Shown: one piece after another, positions 1 to 9,916 of the stretch
Layout: each line of letters opens with the position of its first letter
Position numbering within the stretch: the stretch's first letter is position 1
Assembly: GCF_001949145.1 (NCBI RefSeq)
Contig: NW_019091564.1
Location: forward strand, 116,399 to 167,035
Reading direction: 5' to 3'
DNA length: 50,637 bases
Source: Acanthaster planci
Lineage: Eukaryota > Echinodermata > Asteroidea > Valvatida > Acanthasteridae
Made by a program: the position numbers and the translations under genes
Notes under the pieces: model-generated
Database searches by the model: none
What the model was told of the DNA's origin: nothing
Seen by the model: only the letters and a program-made list of their open reading frames with translations

Positions 1-21
1 TTGTGACTGGTTGGTTTTCAG

Positions 22-123
22 AGGGGAATTAACAATGTGTCTCTTCTGTCTCATGCTCATGTGTTCCAGTTGAACCAAGAACAATTGGCAGACACAGAGC
101 GGGAACATGTCACCACTGGCAAA
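22..123 (+). CDS. Possible internal exon of the gene at the left edge
   Basis: A 34-codon open stretch lies between a good splice acceptor (pyrimidine tract, then CAG at 19-21) and a GTAATG donor at 124. Its translation runs from RGINNVSLLSHAHVFQ to EREHVTTGK and looks protein-like. Only this frame is open, so the exon would start and end in phase 0. The next exon (425-515), read in its most convincing frame, needs two bases carried over, so the two do not join in the expected way. Either one more small exon lies between them, the next exon is read in phase 0 (giving a less natural tail ending in CQAVW), or this stretch is chance. A second acceptor-like CAG at 67-69 would shorten it. No family recognised. 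Confidence 0.3.
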
Positions 124-424
124 GTAATGTGGTGTAGTTGCATCCCTGTTTTTCATTCTTGTCCAATTTTGATTTTTTTCTTTCCATGAGGTACTCCTTA
201 GGAATCCATGCAGTGTGAAAATGTCTGTGGGTGGTCTGTAGAACTAAATCCAAAGCTCACGTATGGTTTCCATGGTTTCCGTCACCTCCTGTCTGCCTCT
301 TTTTTTTTTCTTTTTTTTTTTCAAGTGTTGACTTTGCTGGGGGCGTCTTGAGGTACACAGAACTCACGTTTTTGGAAAACTCACCCCATCCCCTTGCTGC
401 TTCTTGTCTTTCCTTGTCTTGCAG

Positions 425-515
425 AATGAAAGCCAAATCGGCCGGGCCATGGAAGAAGCTGGCCCCCAAAGGCAAGAGAGGTGCCAAGCAGTCTGGTAGA
501 GGTCACAAGAAATGA
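425..515 (+). CDS. Last coding exon of an unidentified basic protein
   Basis: A strong acceptor (T/C-rich tract ending TTGCAG at 424) is followed by one carried base and then 29 codons from MKAKSAGPW to GRGHKK with a TGA at 513-515. The tail is very basic (Lys, Arg, Gly rich) and uses codons such as AAG, GCC and GGC, unlike the surrounding AT-rich DNA. Tails like this are common in nucleolar and ribosome-assembly proteins, but I do not recognise the family. Most of the gene lies left of the window. The ATG at 426 is probably an internal methionine, since the acceptor sits one base before it. A possible poly(A) signal AATAAA is at 1299-1304. An upstream in-frame run from 231 is intron (poly-T) read-through and is not included. 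Confidence 0.5.
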
Positions 516-1519
516 TGGGCAAAACTTTGCCCACGACACTTGCTCAAGAAATCCTGTCCCTTAACCCTAACCCCCCCAAGGGTTGCTGGCCCTAACCTTC
601 CCCGTTCACACAAAGTTAAAACACCCATATTGCTGTGTGGTTGGGGAAGGTTAGGGTTAAAGGTTTTGACACCAGTCACTAGTGCTTTTGGAAGCAATAA
701 GACATGCATGTATCTCTCACCCGACCAAAATTAACAGGGCCACAACTCTGTTTTTTTGGGGGGGGGGCTGGAGTTATTACCTATATTTTGAAAGAAAAAA
801 CTGAAAGTAGAACTTTGCACTAATCTGTTGCTGATAAAAATGAGGTAAAAGCATGCAGCCTCAGATTTAAAGAGAACCTTTGAAATATCTTGGTTCACTG
901 AGTGTACTGTAGCATGGAACAGTTAGTTGGGAAGTCATATTTCTTTTATGTTTAGATGTGTGAGCTTAAATCTCTCTCTCTAAAAAAGACTGAATGTAAT
1001 TGCCTTTTTTTGTTAATCTAATTTTTTGAATTGGCATGGCACTCGTTTCCTTATGTAACTTTACAAAGCAAATCCTTTGCCGTCACAAAGTTGTGTTCCC
1101 TAGAAATCTCACATGAGCTGAATATGGTGTAAATGAAAATTAATGAGTTGAAATGGCATACCCTCTTTTTGATGAATGTTTTGTTTCACTTCATTCACAC
1201 TTCTACAACAAACAATATTTTTTGCGGGTATGTAAATGTCCAAAATTATTTATTGAAATTGTTGTTATATTCATGCATGACAGCATATGACATAAGTTAA
1301 TAAATGTCACATATTAAAATTAGTTAAGGCTGATACAGTGAATGAATGGCGATACTCGTTGACCAGAATAGCATTTTCACATCACTGGTTAATGGTTGCC
1401 TTGTAATAAGAGTACCTTTTACAACCTGTTCCAAAGCAGCAGTACAAGCAAAGCATAGCTGTATTCATTCCCGTTTTGTTCCTTACTCTCGCCTGGCGTT
1501 GCCAGATTTTTCACATGAT
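516..1519 (+). other. Probable 3' UTR and downstream flank of the left-edge gene
   Basis: AT-rich DNA without a convincing open frame follows the TGA at 513-515. It holds the inverted repeat at 590-656, a G run near 759-767 and an AATAAA at 1299-1304 that could end the transcript. Nothing else recognised. Confidence 0.4.
590..656 (+). repeat. Hairpin with telomere-like TTAGGG arms
   Basis: Arms at 590-612 and 634-656 are inverted copies (20 of 23 positions pair) around a 21-base loop. The arms contain CCCTAACC and GGTTAGGG, and a further TTAACCCTAACC lies just upstream at 561-572. It sits in the presumed 3' UTR of the left-edge gene. It is either a small foldback element or a transcribed hairpin. 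Confidence 0.6.
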
Positions 1520-1686
1520 GCAAGATAAATGGCAAAGGGGGACCCCATCTATAGTGTCTTCTTTTGTGTTGGTGAAATCTTTGGAATTCCTTTCAGATTT
1601 CCGAGGGGGTGCAGTAGGCACAATAGCCTTGGGGTATAGAGCTTGTGCATCACCTTAGGGGGGTCCCCCTTTCCCACATATCATGC
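1520..1686 (+). repeat. Diverged copy of the GCAAGATATGGGAC MITE-like family
   Basis: The interior matches the element at 36261-36434 in the same orientation, including the blocks around TTTGTGTTGGT, GGAATTC.TTTCAGA.TTC and ACAATAG...GGGTATAG. The ends are worn versions of the family's terminal inverted repeat (GCAAGATA on the left, a CATATCATGC-like right end). It is clearly older than the copies at 36.3 and 47.6 kb. Confidence 0.6.
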
Positions 1687-2140
1687 TGGTTATCAACTGT
1701 TAACAGTTAGAGGGGGTCAATATTGAATTTTTTTTTCAAGCAAATGGGTCTTTTTTTATCCCCTCTAATTTTTGGTTCATATCTTTTGCCCCTTCCTTTT
1801 TTTTTTCTTTTTTTTTCGGTGAGGGTGGGGAGTGCTCCATGCTCATCCCCTCCCCATGACGGCCATGACAAAAAAATTCCTAGAAAAGTGCCCAGTTTCT
1901 ACCCTTTCTCTTCATTAACATTTTACTAATTCGTTTTTTAAAAGGGGTCTCAAAATATGCAAAGATCAGTCAAACCATGCTTTTTATATGTATGAGGTCA
2001 ATTACCAGAACAATTACATCTTCCTCAACTGTTCTTGGACCGTTTTTATCATGTAAAACACGTAGATCGCGCTGCGCAGAAGTGTCTAAAATAACTATGA
2101 AAGTTAAACAAAAAACTGCTAAAAAGATGAAAAAAGAAAT
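1687..2140. other. Intergenic, T-rich low complexity
   Basis: Contains long T runs around 1724-1740 and 1796-1816 and no supportable gene. The poly-T at 2126-2137 read on the minus strand (TTTCTTTTTT) could terminate the Pol III-like unit at 2141-2214. Confidence 0.5.
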
Positions 2141-2214
2141 TGACTGGAGCGGGATTTGAACCTGCGGCCTCCTGCACAACCGGACCGGTGCTCTATCAAC
2201 TGAGCTATCCAGGC
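2141..2214 (-). repeat. tRNA-like sequence (tRNA pseudogene or SINE head)
   Basis: Read on the minus strand this is a 74-base tRNA-like unit. The acceptor arm begins GCCTGGA and pairs with TCCAGTC except at one position, a D-arm contains TAGCTCAGTTGATAGAGC, and the B box is GGTTCAAATCC. The anticodon arm is broken: CCGGT has no matching ACCGG, and GCAC can pair with GTGC instead. The T-stem has one mismatch. A T-run follows nine bases downstream, as expected for a Pol III terminator. I therefore read it as a tRNA-derived SINE head or tRNA pseudogene, not a working tRNA. The body resembles tRNA-Thr or tRNA-Lys types, but no anticodon can be assigned. Confidence 0.7.
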
Positions 2215-2285
2215 CTATGTTGGCTTTTCCCATTTGTCAATACCTTCTTTCGGGGGGTGCTAACCAAATGCTCACAGCCTAGGAT

Positions 2286-3112
2286 GCAGGCCAGTACATA
2301 GGCCGAAAACTGCTTGCGCGGGCCAAATCACAATTTTTATGCACTCAAAGTCTCTACGAAATAGAGTATTTTGTGGCCCATGAACTTGAAGATTTGTACA
2401 AAAGACACGTTTACGAGGGCAAAGAGAATACCAGCTCGCGTCTGAACGAGATTTCGAAGAACTCGATGCCTGAAAACGGTCTGTTTTTCGAGAAGTATAA
2501 GGCATCTATATGGAGTGACCTTCCGTAGAAATAAATATCTTCAGAAGTCATCGTTTAATGCATGGAAATTTGAAAAGAAAATGAAAAAACATAAACTGGG
2601 CTTTAATTTGACGTGCGTCTCAAACGCCGGAGAAACTCGTATTTTTCCTGATTTTTGTAGTGCGGGTATTTATCCCTGTTTGGCTGTGGTTGCAGGCCAG
2701 TGAATAGGTCCAAAATTGCCCTGCGCGGACCGAATCACGATTTGTAGCTGTGAATTATCTGCTATTAGAGCGTTCCGTGGCACGTGGACTGGGTGGTTTG
2801 TTAAAAAAAAAAAAGGTGGATGAAATGCAGGGGCAGGACTGTCAGCTTGTATTTCTGAAAGTATCGGACCAAAAGGGGCCCTCCAAATTGCTCTAGTTTG
2901 CCATGGAGTGTAGGCATCAATTTCAAAAATGGCGATGGGCAATTCAGACTGTTTTGAGGGGCGATTTTCTCCGGAGAGAAATATCTTCTAAAGTCATTGG
3001 TTAAGCCACTGAAAATTGAAAGGAAAATGAAAGACGAGGAAGACTTACTGAGATTTAATTTGATTTCCTGATTTTTTGAAGTGGGGATATTTCAAATCAC
3101 TGCTGTCTATGG
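2286..3112 (+). repeat. Two tandem units of a 406-bp repeat
   Basis: Unit 1 starts at 2286 and unit 2 at 2692, both with GCAGGCCAGT followed by a shared block (ATAGG.C.AAA, then GCGCGG.CC.AATCAC). Both units also share a later block with AGAAATATCTTC.GAAGTCAT and GAAAATGAAA. The units are substantially diverged from each other. A third partial copy is at 6643-6890. No coding potential; family not recognised. Confidence 0.7.
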
Positions 3113-5082
3113 CAACTGATTTACTGGTACGGACCCCTACGGAGACTACGTTCTGGCGCCCTCTGTTGTCAGTCTATAGATATTTTTGATACAGTCTGTG
3201 TGGGAACATTGCGCGCGACGCCTCTAAGGTCGAGTTCGGGCGGCCTGTTCTTGACACAGGTTTCTTGTTCTCGCGCTCGAACGGCGGGAACACGACTCAA
3301 GAACACTGTTCCCAGAACAGGATCACGCACCACCTCCTCGTTAAGATTTTACAGGAACACACGGGAAAAGTCATGAGATTTTGATTTTTGAACAGCCGCC
3401 AAAAATAGCGAGATGGCTCACAAAGCCGGAGACAATGGAAAATTTTATAAAATTAACAATAACCATTTTCCATAGCAAAGAAATGAATGTTCCTTTTTGA
3501 ATAGAAAAGAATTCGGCCAAGCTTTCCAAAGTTCACTCTGAAAGAACGTACATGGATGCCGCCATGATGCATGCAACAACCAGCAAGAAGTATGTTCCCA
3601 GTGTTCGAGCGGCCGACTAACTGACAAAAAATCGAGCGGTTCGTGAACAAACGAGAACAAGCCGCACGAACTCAGCCTAAGATACGTCTGTAAGGGCGCG
3701 TCTGTTTTTCCACAAGTCTCAGGCGACGGCAGGACAAGGGACTCAACGCTGCAATGGCACGACGCGACAGCTCGCCTGCATGACGCAAACTTGCGTTGCG
3801 AAAGCACAACGCAACAGCACCATGTGCAAACAAGACGGCATAACGGAAGGCTCGATCGGAGACGAAAGTGCGACACGACAGCAGGATAATACGATGCAAC
3901 GGCACGAAACGACAGCATATATACTGCATGACAGCAACTTTGCATCGGGACAAGCGACGATTTTATATCACTGTAATGAAATAATAAATAGGCTGGCACC
4001 GAGAACAATTGCCAATCCGACGATACTTAAGTCATGATATGATGTGACATGTTTTATAGACCCAGTAGTAACTTTACACTGCAGGGTATTGACCTTCAAG
4101 GTTAAACCTTGGACGTAAGGTTTATGGGTCAAAGTCTTGGCCGTGAGAATCAAAACCCACTGGCTTGTACTCAAATTGACGTATATAAAATAGATGACGT
4201 GATCGTGTGATTTATAAAATTTGAACATTCAGTGACAAACTATCTCGCATCAAGTTAAATTTTGACAAGCTGAATTTGCAACTTCTTATTTAAAAGATAG
4301 CTACGATCAATTTCTTTTAAAGTAAATCTTCAAAGAGCACCTTTCTGTCTCAGATAACCCTACTTTCAACTTTGTTTCACGAGTTTCAAAGGGTATTTTA
4401 TTTCCTTTCTTGTGTTCATACTACGAGTATTCCATATTCATGGGCACAACGTACTGTGATGCTTCCTTGGGAGTAAGCCTCAATGCAAGATAGTAAGATA
4501 GGAAGAAGCGCACTGATGAATTCACATTAACATTTCACACATTTGAAAATACGACAACTTAAGGTGCACGTGTTAAAAATGAATAACGTGACAGGAAAAA
4601 TGCTCACTTTTCAACTACATATTTATAGAGAATGGATTTACTGTTACGAGGCACCATTCACAGGGCAGGGCAATGTGTTCTTCAAGAAATACACCACAGA
4701 TCAGATCCACCACATCACATAACATGTTATTTAGCAGAACTATTAGGGTCCTGATTCAACCCTCAGCTGTCATTTTGTGCAAGTAAAGAACGCAAAAGGA
4801 AACGCTCCCCCCCCCCAACAAAACTTTATAAAAGAGTTAAAGCGTGTAGACGGGTGTTCGGACTTGGTCCGGGGACTTGCCCCATATTAATGTGCGCATT
4901 CAAAAATACTAAGGAGAAGCTGTCAGGGAGAACATTGTTTCTGTGTATGTGTATTTTTTGCTACGTGATGCGCTATTGTAGCGCTTTAGTCACTCATTCT
5001 TAACACAGAAACATTCTGTGCAGTAAGGTTAATGGTTTGGTTATCTCCTTAATATGAACAGCGAAAAGCAACTTCTTTGAAA
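3113..5082. other. Intergenic with degenerate ACGACAGC-type repeats
   Basis: No supportable gene. Between about 3720 and 3950 the plus strand is rich in degenerate copies of ACGACAGCA and ACGCAACAGCA, which create a Ser/Cys-rich open frame on the minus strand (3445-4008) that I do not consider real. 4330-4500 holds an old copy of the repeat found at 11.0-12.1 and 49.4-49.9 kb. Confidence 0.5.
4330..4500 (+). repeat. Old copy of the 11-12 kb interspersed repeat
   Basis: Shares TTTCAACTTTGTTT...TTTCAAAGGGTATTT and TATTCCATATTCATG.GCA.AA...TGTGATGC with 11090-11200, in the same orientation. The reverse-strand copy is at 49400-49870. Confidence 0.6.
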
Positions 5083-5147
5083 TGGCCACATGGTTAAGGT
5101 TGCGGTTTTCAGATCGTTAGTCGGTGGGTTCGAATCCCGGCGGTAGC
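5083..5147 (+). repeat. tRNA-like Pol III unit (SINE head)
   Basis: The sequence has an A-box-like TGGCCACATGGTTAAGG at 5083-5099, an exact B box GGTTCGAATCC at 5127-5137, and a TTTTT run starting at 5148. The overall form recalls a Ser/Leu-type tRNA but lacks a variable arm and proper stems. Most likely the head of a tRNA-derived SINE or a tRNA pseudogene. It is on the opposite strand to, and clearly different from, the unit at 2141-2214. Confidence 0.6.
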
Positions 5148-5216
5148 TTTTTATTTTCCCGACGCTTGCAGTCAGTCATTAGCTATAAGAGACTCCAATT
5201 CACCCTCGTCAAATAC

Positions 5217-5490
5217 NCTGCGGCTGGCACTGTCCGCGAAGTCCAGGTGAGCGCCTTAGTACAGGTTCGAGACATATGGCCGACTCGGCGGCCAGGGCCT
5301 AGGGGCTTGTCTCGTTTCCTCCCTTGCATGGTCGCTCGAACCCCTATGGGGGTTAAATGGATGGGCAGGGAGGAAGTGTGGTGGGCCGGGAACCCCGAGA
5401 CCCCAGAAGAGTCCTATATGGAAGCCGGTAACTGCGATTCCTCGCGAATTTCAGGAGTCCGTGCACCTGAATGCTTGGTCAACACCGCAT
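5217..5490 (+). other. GC-rich island of unknown origin next to an N
   Basis: Immediately after the single N at 5216 the base composition jumps to GC-rich for about 270 bases and then falls back to AT-rich at about 5490. One frame is open through it (ending at 5492) with a Pro/Arg/Gly-rich translation that I do not recognise. It contains local palindromes such as the GGCC-rich stretch near 5287-5306. It may be an exon, a structured RNA, part of a SINE tail, or an assembly misjoin at the N. Confidence 0.35.
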
Positions 5491-5794
5491 AACTTTTGGA
5501 TTTTTCCCCTCACAACATTTTTTTTCAGAACCCACAAGGCAATTTTCTCGGTTTGAATACAGTGAGCTAAAGGACTGATACTGATTTACTTCATTTATAA
5601 TCTCAATTTCCTACATTTTCGACAATAAGGGGGATCCCAACCTTGTTCGGGTTTCCTTTCTTCTAAGTGATCTTAATATGAAATCAGTAGCGTATCTAGT
5701 GATTTATCCAAGGGTGGCACAGTCGGGTGAAATAAAGTAATCACGTGCATATAACGTACCGCTTTGTTTTTGATAGTACTGGCATTCACCCAAG
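5491..5794. other. AT-rich intergenic DNA
   Basis: No gene seen. CAGTAGCGTATC at about 5687 resembles the start of hAT-type ends but no partner end was found. Confidence 0.4.
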
Positions 5795-5982
5795 TTCACT
5801 GTAAAAAGATTGGTCAATTTTGGGTTGATATTTTGCCCAATGTTGGTGTAAATATCCACTTCCCAACCTTGGGCAAATTCTGCCCAATCGTTGGTCAATG
5901 TTTAAAACAATGTGGTAACTTTAACCAAGGTTAGGCAAATAAGAAATGCCCAACACTGTTTGACCAACTTTTTAACAGTGAA
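5795..5982. repeat. MITE-like element with TTCACTGT terminal repeats
   Basis: The left end begins TTCACTGTAAAAAGATTGG and the right end is its inverted counterpart, CCAACTTTTTAACAGTGAA. The 188-base element has no open frame, but it carries several TTGGGCAA/TTGCCCAA type sub-repeats, some inverted. This structure is typical of a non-autonomous DNA transposon copy. The superfamily is not assigned because target-site duplications are unclear. Confidence 0.7.
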
Positions 5983-6642
5983 TAAAATTGAGAAAGCGCT
6001 AAGAAGTAACTTTTCTCATGCATGTGTGATGTTTTTAATGAGGAATCTTTTATTTTATTAAAAAAAACACATAATTATAGATGAAATTCCCCTTTTTTCA
6101 AGTTAGCGCCATGTAGTCACTTGAGCAAATTTCATGTCCTTGTGCAAGCCCGATGGAGGGGGAACAAACATTCGCTTGCCTCAAAGCTTTGGCCAATTCA
6201 GATATTTTGACTGGTGAATGTAATGTGGTATTACATGATAGGAGAAGGGTGGGCTGCTTGCCCAAATTTTGAAACTCCAAGGTCTGATTGGTCCAGCATA
6301 GAGTCTGAGTTTCAAAACATGAGTATACTGTATGTACTGCGTCCCCCGGTCAAGGACAGACCCTATGTGCGAATTTCGAACCTATGCCAAACCTATCTCT
6401 AATCAACAGAAATTAACCCTAGTTTGCAGTCACAAGCTTTTTAGCAGTTGAAAGGTTGGAAATTCAAAGCCTAATGGCCAAACTACATAGTTACCCACTA
6501 TCAGCCCTACTCAGGGTCACAGGACTACAACCTGGATGAGAGACAACCTTTTCCAATCTTTCACCTCAAACTGATTTTGAAACCTCTTTTCCCTCTGTTT
6601 TACACGTTTTCGGGGAAATTGTAAAAACCGGGGTTTACTAAA
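5983..6642. other. Intergenic, nothing recognised
   Basis: AT-rich DNA with a poly-A/T stretch near 6050-6070. Short open frames look random. Confidence 0.4.
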
Positions 6643-6890
6643 GGATGCATTCAAATTCTCTACAAAATAGAGTATTTATTTTTTTGGCCCATAAACTTGA
6701 AGATTAGTAGAAAAGACACGTTTAGGAGGGCAAATACCAGCTTGCGTCTGAGTGAGATCTGGAAGAAATCGATGCCTGAAAATGGTTTGTTTTTCGAGAA
6801 GTGGGTCTACTGTAGGCATCGATATCTCAAAATGGCGAGGGGCTTCAAGACTGCATTTTAGGCGTGACCTTTTTCCTTTCCAAGAACAAC
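6643..6890 (+). repeat. Third, partial copy of the 2.3-kb repeat unit
   Basis: Matches unit 1 (2286-2691) over CTCTAC.AAATAGAGTATTT, GGCCCAT.AACTTGAAGATT, AAAAGACACGTTTA.GAGGGCAAA and CGATGCCTGAAAA.GGT.TGTTTTTCGAGAAGT, in the same orientation. Its 3' part (ATGGCGAGGGGCTTCAAGACTG) is nearer to unit 2. Confidence 0.75.
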
Positions 6891-7342
6891 GCCAGAAAGT
6901 GCACGCAAAACAACATTCCGGTATAATATGCACATATATCAGCTATGAGCCAATCCAGACATGCAGCTTTACACAATCACTAAAGTCGTGTAATATGCAC
7001 AGCAACACTTCTAAAACACTATCACCGTGTATTCGATTCAAAGGGAGTTTGGGAACCGAAAAACACTTTCTCCAAAATTGGCAAATGATCTGAAGTATGC
7101 TTATCCAAATGGGTACTATAAGAGGAAATATAAAAGTTCTTAAATAATTTTGCCCCGAGTTAGTGTAAACCTTATAGTTATAGGGCCCAATCACATAGGC
7201 AGTCCGATATCTATTTTCGCAGATCGTTAAATTTCTACTTACTTTTGCGAGTCAGTGCAATCAACTTAAGATTCAGCGGAGCGCAAAGGATTCTAACTCT
7301 TTGTGGTGTAATGGATGATCACGTTTGTCGAACTTTAAAACG

Positions 7343-7496
7343 GGTGATTCACAATAGCGTGCCTCCAGGAGTTTGCAATGCGTTGGCTAATCTCAACGCA
7401 CGAAATCTGTCGACCCTTTCCAAACACGCATTGGGTCGACAGATTTCGCGCATTGTGATTGGTCAACGCATTGGTGGCGCGCTGTTGTGAAACGCC
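7343..7496. repeat. Palindromic foldback element, copy 1
   Basis: The two halves are near-perfect inverted copies of about 70 bases. The left arm runs from GGTGATTCACAATAG to CGAAATCTGTCGACCC, and the right arm is its reverse complement up to GTTGTGAAACGCC. The same family is at 35580-35749. It has no coding capacity, so it is a MITE or foldback element moved by an enzyme encoded elsewhere. Confidence 0.85.
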
Positions 7497-8968
7497 TGTA
7501 TTTAGATATGATACGGCATGTTGGAGTAGGCGTTCTGCGCCTTGTTTCACCGAAAAGAAGTCCAACCTGGAGACCAAATGATATACATGTACATACCCCA
7601 CAATCAGCCTTGCTTAGAAAGATTGCTTCTAATCATGGTGCTGTGTAAGGTCTAATAATCTGAATTCCATTGAAAGCTATCTATTCGTTGAAATCAAAGA
7701 AAATAATTATGCAAACGAAGTTTAATCTTGTTTCCTTGTGCATTTTTTTCATAAGTCTTTCTGACTTCTTTCCTATAAAATTCACTTCGAAAAATATACT
7801 CTAAAACGAATCCAGAAGCATATGCCAAAGGTAACCATCAGCTTACCGCTTAAACATAGACAGGATTTTTTCTGTCTCCTTGTGCACTTCTTCATCCGTC
7901 TTTTCTGATCGAATAATAAAGCACTTATGAGTCTGCCTGAAAGCATGCCACGCGATGCGGCAAATTTGAATGGAAGCATGGTGAAATTGCCGGTGGATTA
8001 AATTCATTCCTTGATCAACCTTTCTTCCAGAGGCTTGCCGCGAATTTAAATGAACGGAGAGAGCTCTGGAATCCGTGATCAACTCATGTAATGAATGACT
8101 GCTCGAAAAACGACATCGAAATGGTATACTATTGGATGTTCAGATCCGGATATAAAGGGGTATTCAGTTTACATTGAGTTTTAATGGGCCTCGCATGAAA
8201 CGACTTTTGTTCTAATGAAAATGGCCAGGAAAAGTGTAGAATATCACGCAGCACATTCGCCATAATTCTCCAATAAAACCAAAAGAAGAGATAAGATAGG
8301 GCAGTTGGCGCCAAGAACGGCTTACACAAGGCAGCCATCCATTGGCCCCTCCATCAACAAACGGTATCACAAAGGTGAAAAGAGATTTCCCTGTCAGTCC
8401 AATCCTGTAAAAGGCGCCACAAAAATCAAGCGGTAGCCCTTCCACTCCGGTGGGGCGGGGCTTTGGCATCAGCAGGGTGGCATACGAACTCCTGGTTAAG
8501 GACGGACTGATTGACCTGTAGTCAGCTTGCAAATTTCCTTTATTGCTACCCTCTGATGACCAAGGCATCAAGATAATCGATTAAACACTCTACGAATCAA
8601 TACTGCCCAAACCTTACAACCACATTCTATCACCATGCGTGTATGTGTACACAGTACCATTGTGCAATATATGCATCTACACTGTGCTCTGCATGTGTAC
8701 ATAAAAGCCTAAAAGCGTATAGTTATGTGACTGTGGAATTCATGCAACATTTTTGAACAAGATTATCAATTGTAGATTAAGTTTAGTGTGGCATAGACTT
8801 CAATTAACCGGTTCTTGAAATTAAAAGTGAAGGTCCCTTTTGGAGACGGGACCTCAGGTGACTGGGACGGGGATGATTGTGGAACTTGTGATGAATTATT
8901 AACACCAATCTCAACCAAATTTGGCCTGTATTCGCAAGGTTTTGCTTTTCCGGCCCCAAACTGAATGA
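7497..8968. other. Downstream flank of receptor 1 (minus strand)
   Basis: No gene beyond the end of receptor 1. Read on the minus strand, an AATAAA at 8539-8544 is a plausible poly(A) signal about 430 bases after the receptor stop. Open frames of 60-119 codons here look non-coding. Confidence 0.4.
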
Positions 8969-9477
8969 TTATTCCACGGATGGCAGCCCGTGGCTCTGCT
9001 CGCCCAGCGAACTGTGCAGGTGTAACGGGTGGACTCTGGTGGGGGCGTCCCCAGTGGACGAGTTGCTGCAACGGAGCAGGACCACATCCTTGACGAAGCG
9101 GGCGGCGTAGAGCTTGGGCAGGTAAACGCAGACCAGCGTCAGGTAAGCGTTGAGCAGCACGGCCATGCAGAGAGTGGCCACCTTCTGCAGGACGATGGTG
9201 GCCGTGGTGTAGACGGGCACGGCGGCCAGGCACAGCACCAGCGTGGAGTAGACGCTGACCGCAATGAACTTGGACTCGTTGTAGTTGCTTGGCACCTTGC
9301 GGGTCTTGAAGGCGTAGTAACAGCAGGCCAGGATCAGCAGCAGGTTGTAGACACAGGAGGCAATAAAGCCACTCTGGAACAGACAGAAGATTCCATGTAG
9401 TTGTGGAATTTGTCAGGCATAAGGAGTTCTGGTCGGCTGAGACTGCCCGTGATACCTGATACGCCAATGATCACCAC
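8969..9477 (-). CDS. Receptor 1, exon 2: TM4 end to C-tail, frameshifted
   Basis: Last exon of the class C receptor whose first exon is 14691-16715. The acceptor is CTTCATGCAG (9478-9480 gives CAG) and the exon opens in phase 0 with VVIIGVSGITG, completing TM4. TM5, TM6 (VSVYSTLVLCLAAVP) and TM7 follow, ending in the class C signature YLPKLYAARF and a tail of about 40 residues with a stop at 8969. The exon is 509 bases, one short of a multiple of three. Near 9383-9393 the frame shifts by one base between NYMES and the CLFQSGFIAS segment, as seen by comparison with receptor 2. This is either a real inactivating frameshift or a one-base assembly error. Downstream of the shift the protein is excellent. 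The TM6 tryptophan usual in this family is Cys. Confidence 0.87.
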
Positions 9478-9728
9478 CTGCATGAAGGACAGAAACACGA
9501 CAAACGACATGAGAGAGGCTGCTTAACAAGAAAGGATCAGACAAGTGTTAGCTTTTATCCGAAACTTATTTCAAGCGCTGTGTTTCTTCATGTACTTGCA
9601 AAACATAGACTTTCGGTTTACTCAATGGCGTTAGTTTGATCACTGCATAAACCAACGTCCATCATATACTCGTCTTTATGCGTTAATTGAAAACATGTAA
9701 CCGTTTGAAATTAAACACCTCTTTGGAA

Positions 9729-9916
9729 ATAAACGTGTTTCGGTGTTCAGAATGTGTCCCCCCCCCGATAAACGTGTTTTTGTGTCTTGTTATTAGCACC
9801 CAGACGTGTCGTGTCCAATTAACACATCAACGCGTATTTAAAAAATAACAAAATAAAAAACAAAAAAACACCACAGAGTTTTTAGCTGTGGAATGAAAAC
9901 ACCACAACACGTTTAT
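9729..9916. repeat. MITE-like element with ATAAACGTGTT ends
   Basis: The left end ATAAACGTGTTTCGGTGTT and the right end (AACACCACAACACGTTTAT) are inverted copies with few mismatches. A further internal ATAAACGTGTTTTTGTGT lies at about 9769. Non-coding, 188 bases, inside the receptor 1 intron. Confidence 0.55.

Noticed and set aside
558-660. Telomere or chromosome end
   Set aside because: Only single TTAGGG-like units in inverted arrangement, in the middle of ordinary sequence.
2141-2214. Functional tRNA gene
   Set aside because: The anticodon stem cannot form and the T-stem has a mismatch. Kept only as a tRNA-like repeat.
3445-4008. 187-codon minus-strand open frame
   Set aside because: Ser/Cys-rich translation arising from degenerate ACGACAGC repeats, with several overlapping frames open in the same stretch. 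No splice or domain signal.
8766-9467. 233-codon minus-strand frame over receptor 1 exon 2
   Set aside because: Out of frame with the transmembrane protein for most of its length. The genuine exon is 8969-9477 with a one-base shift.
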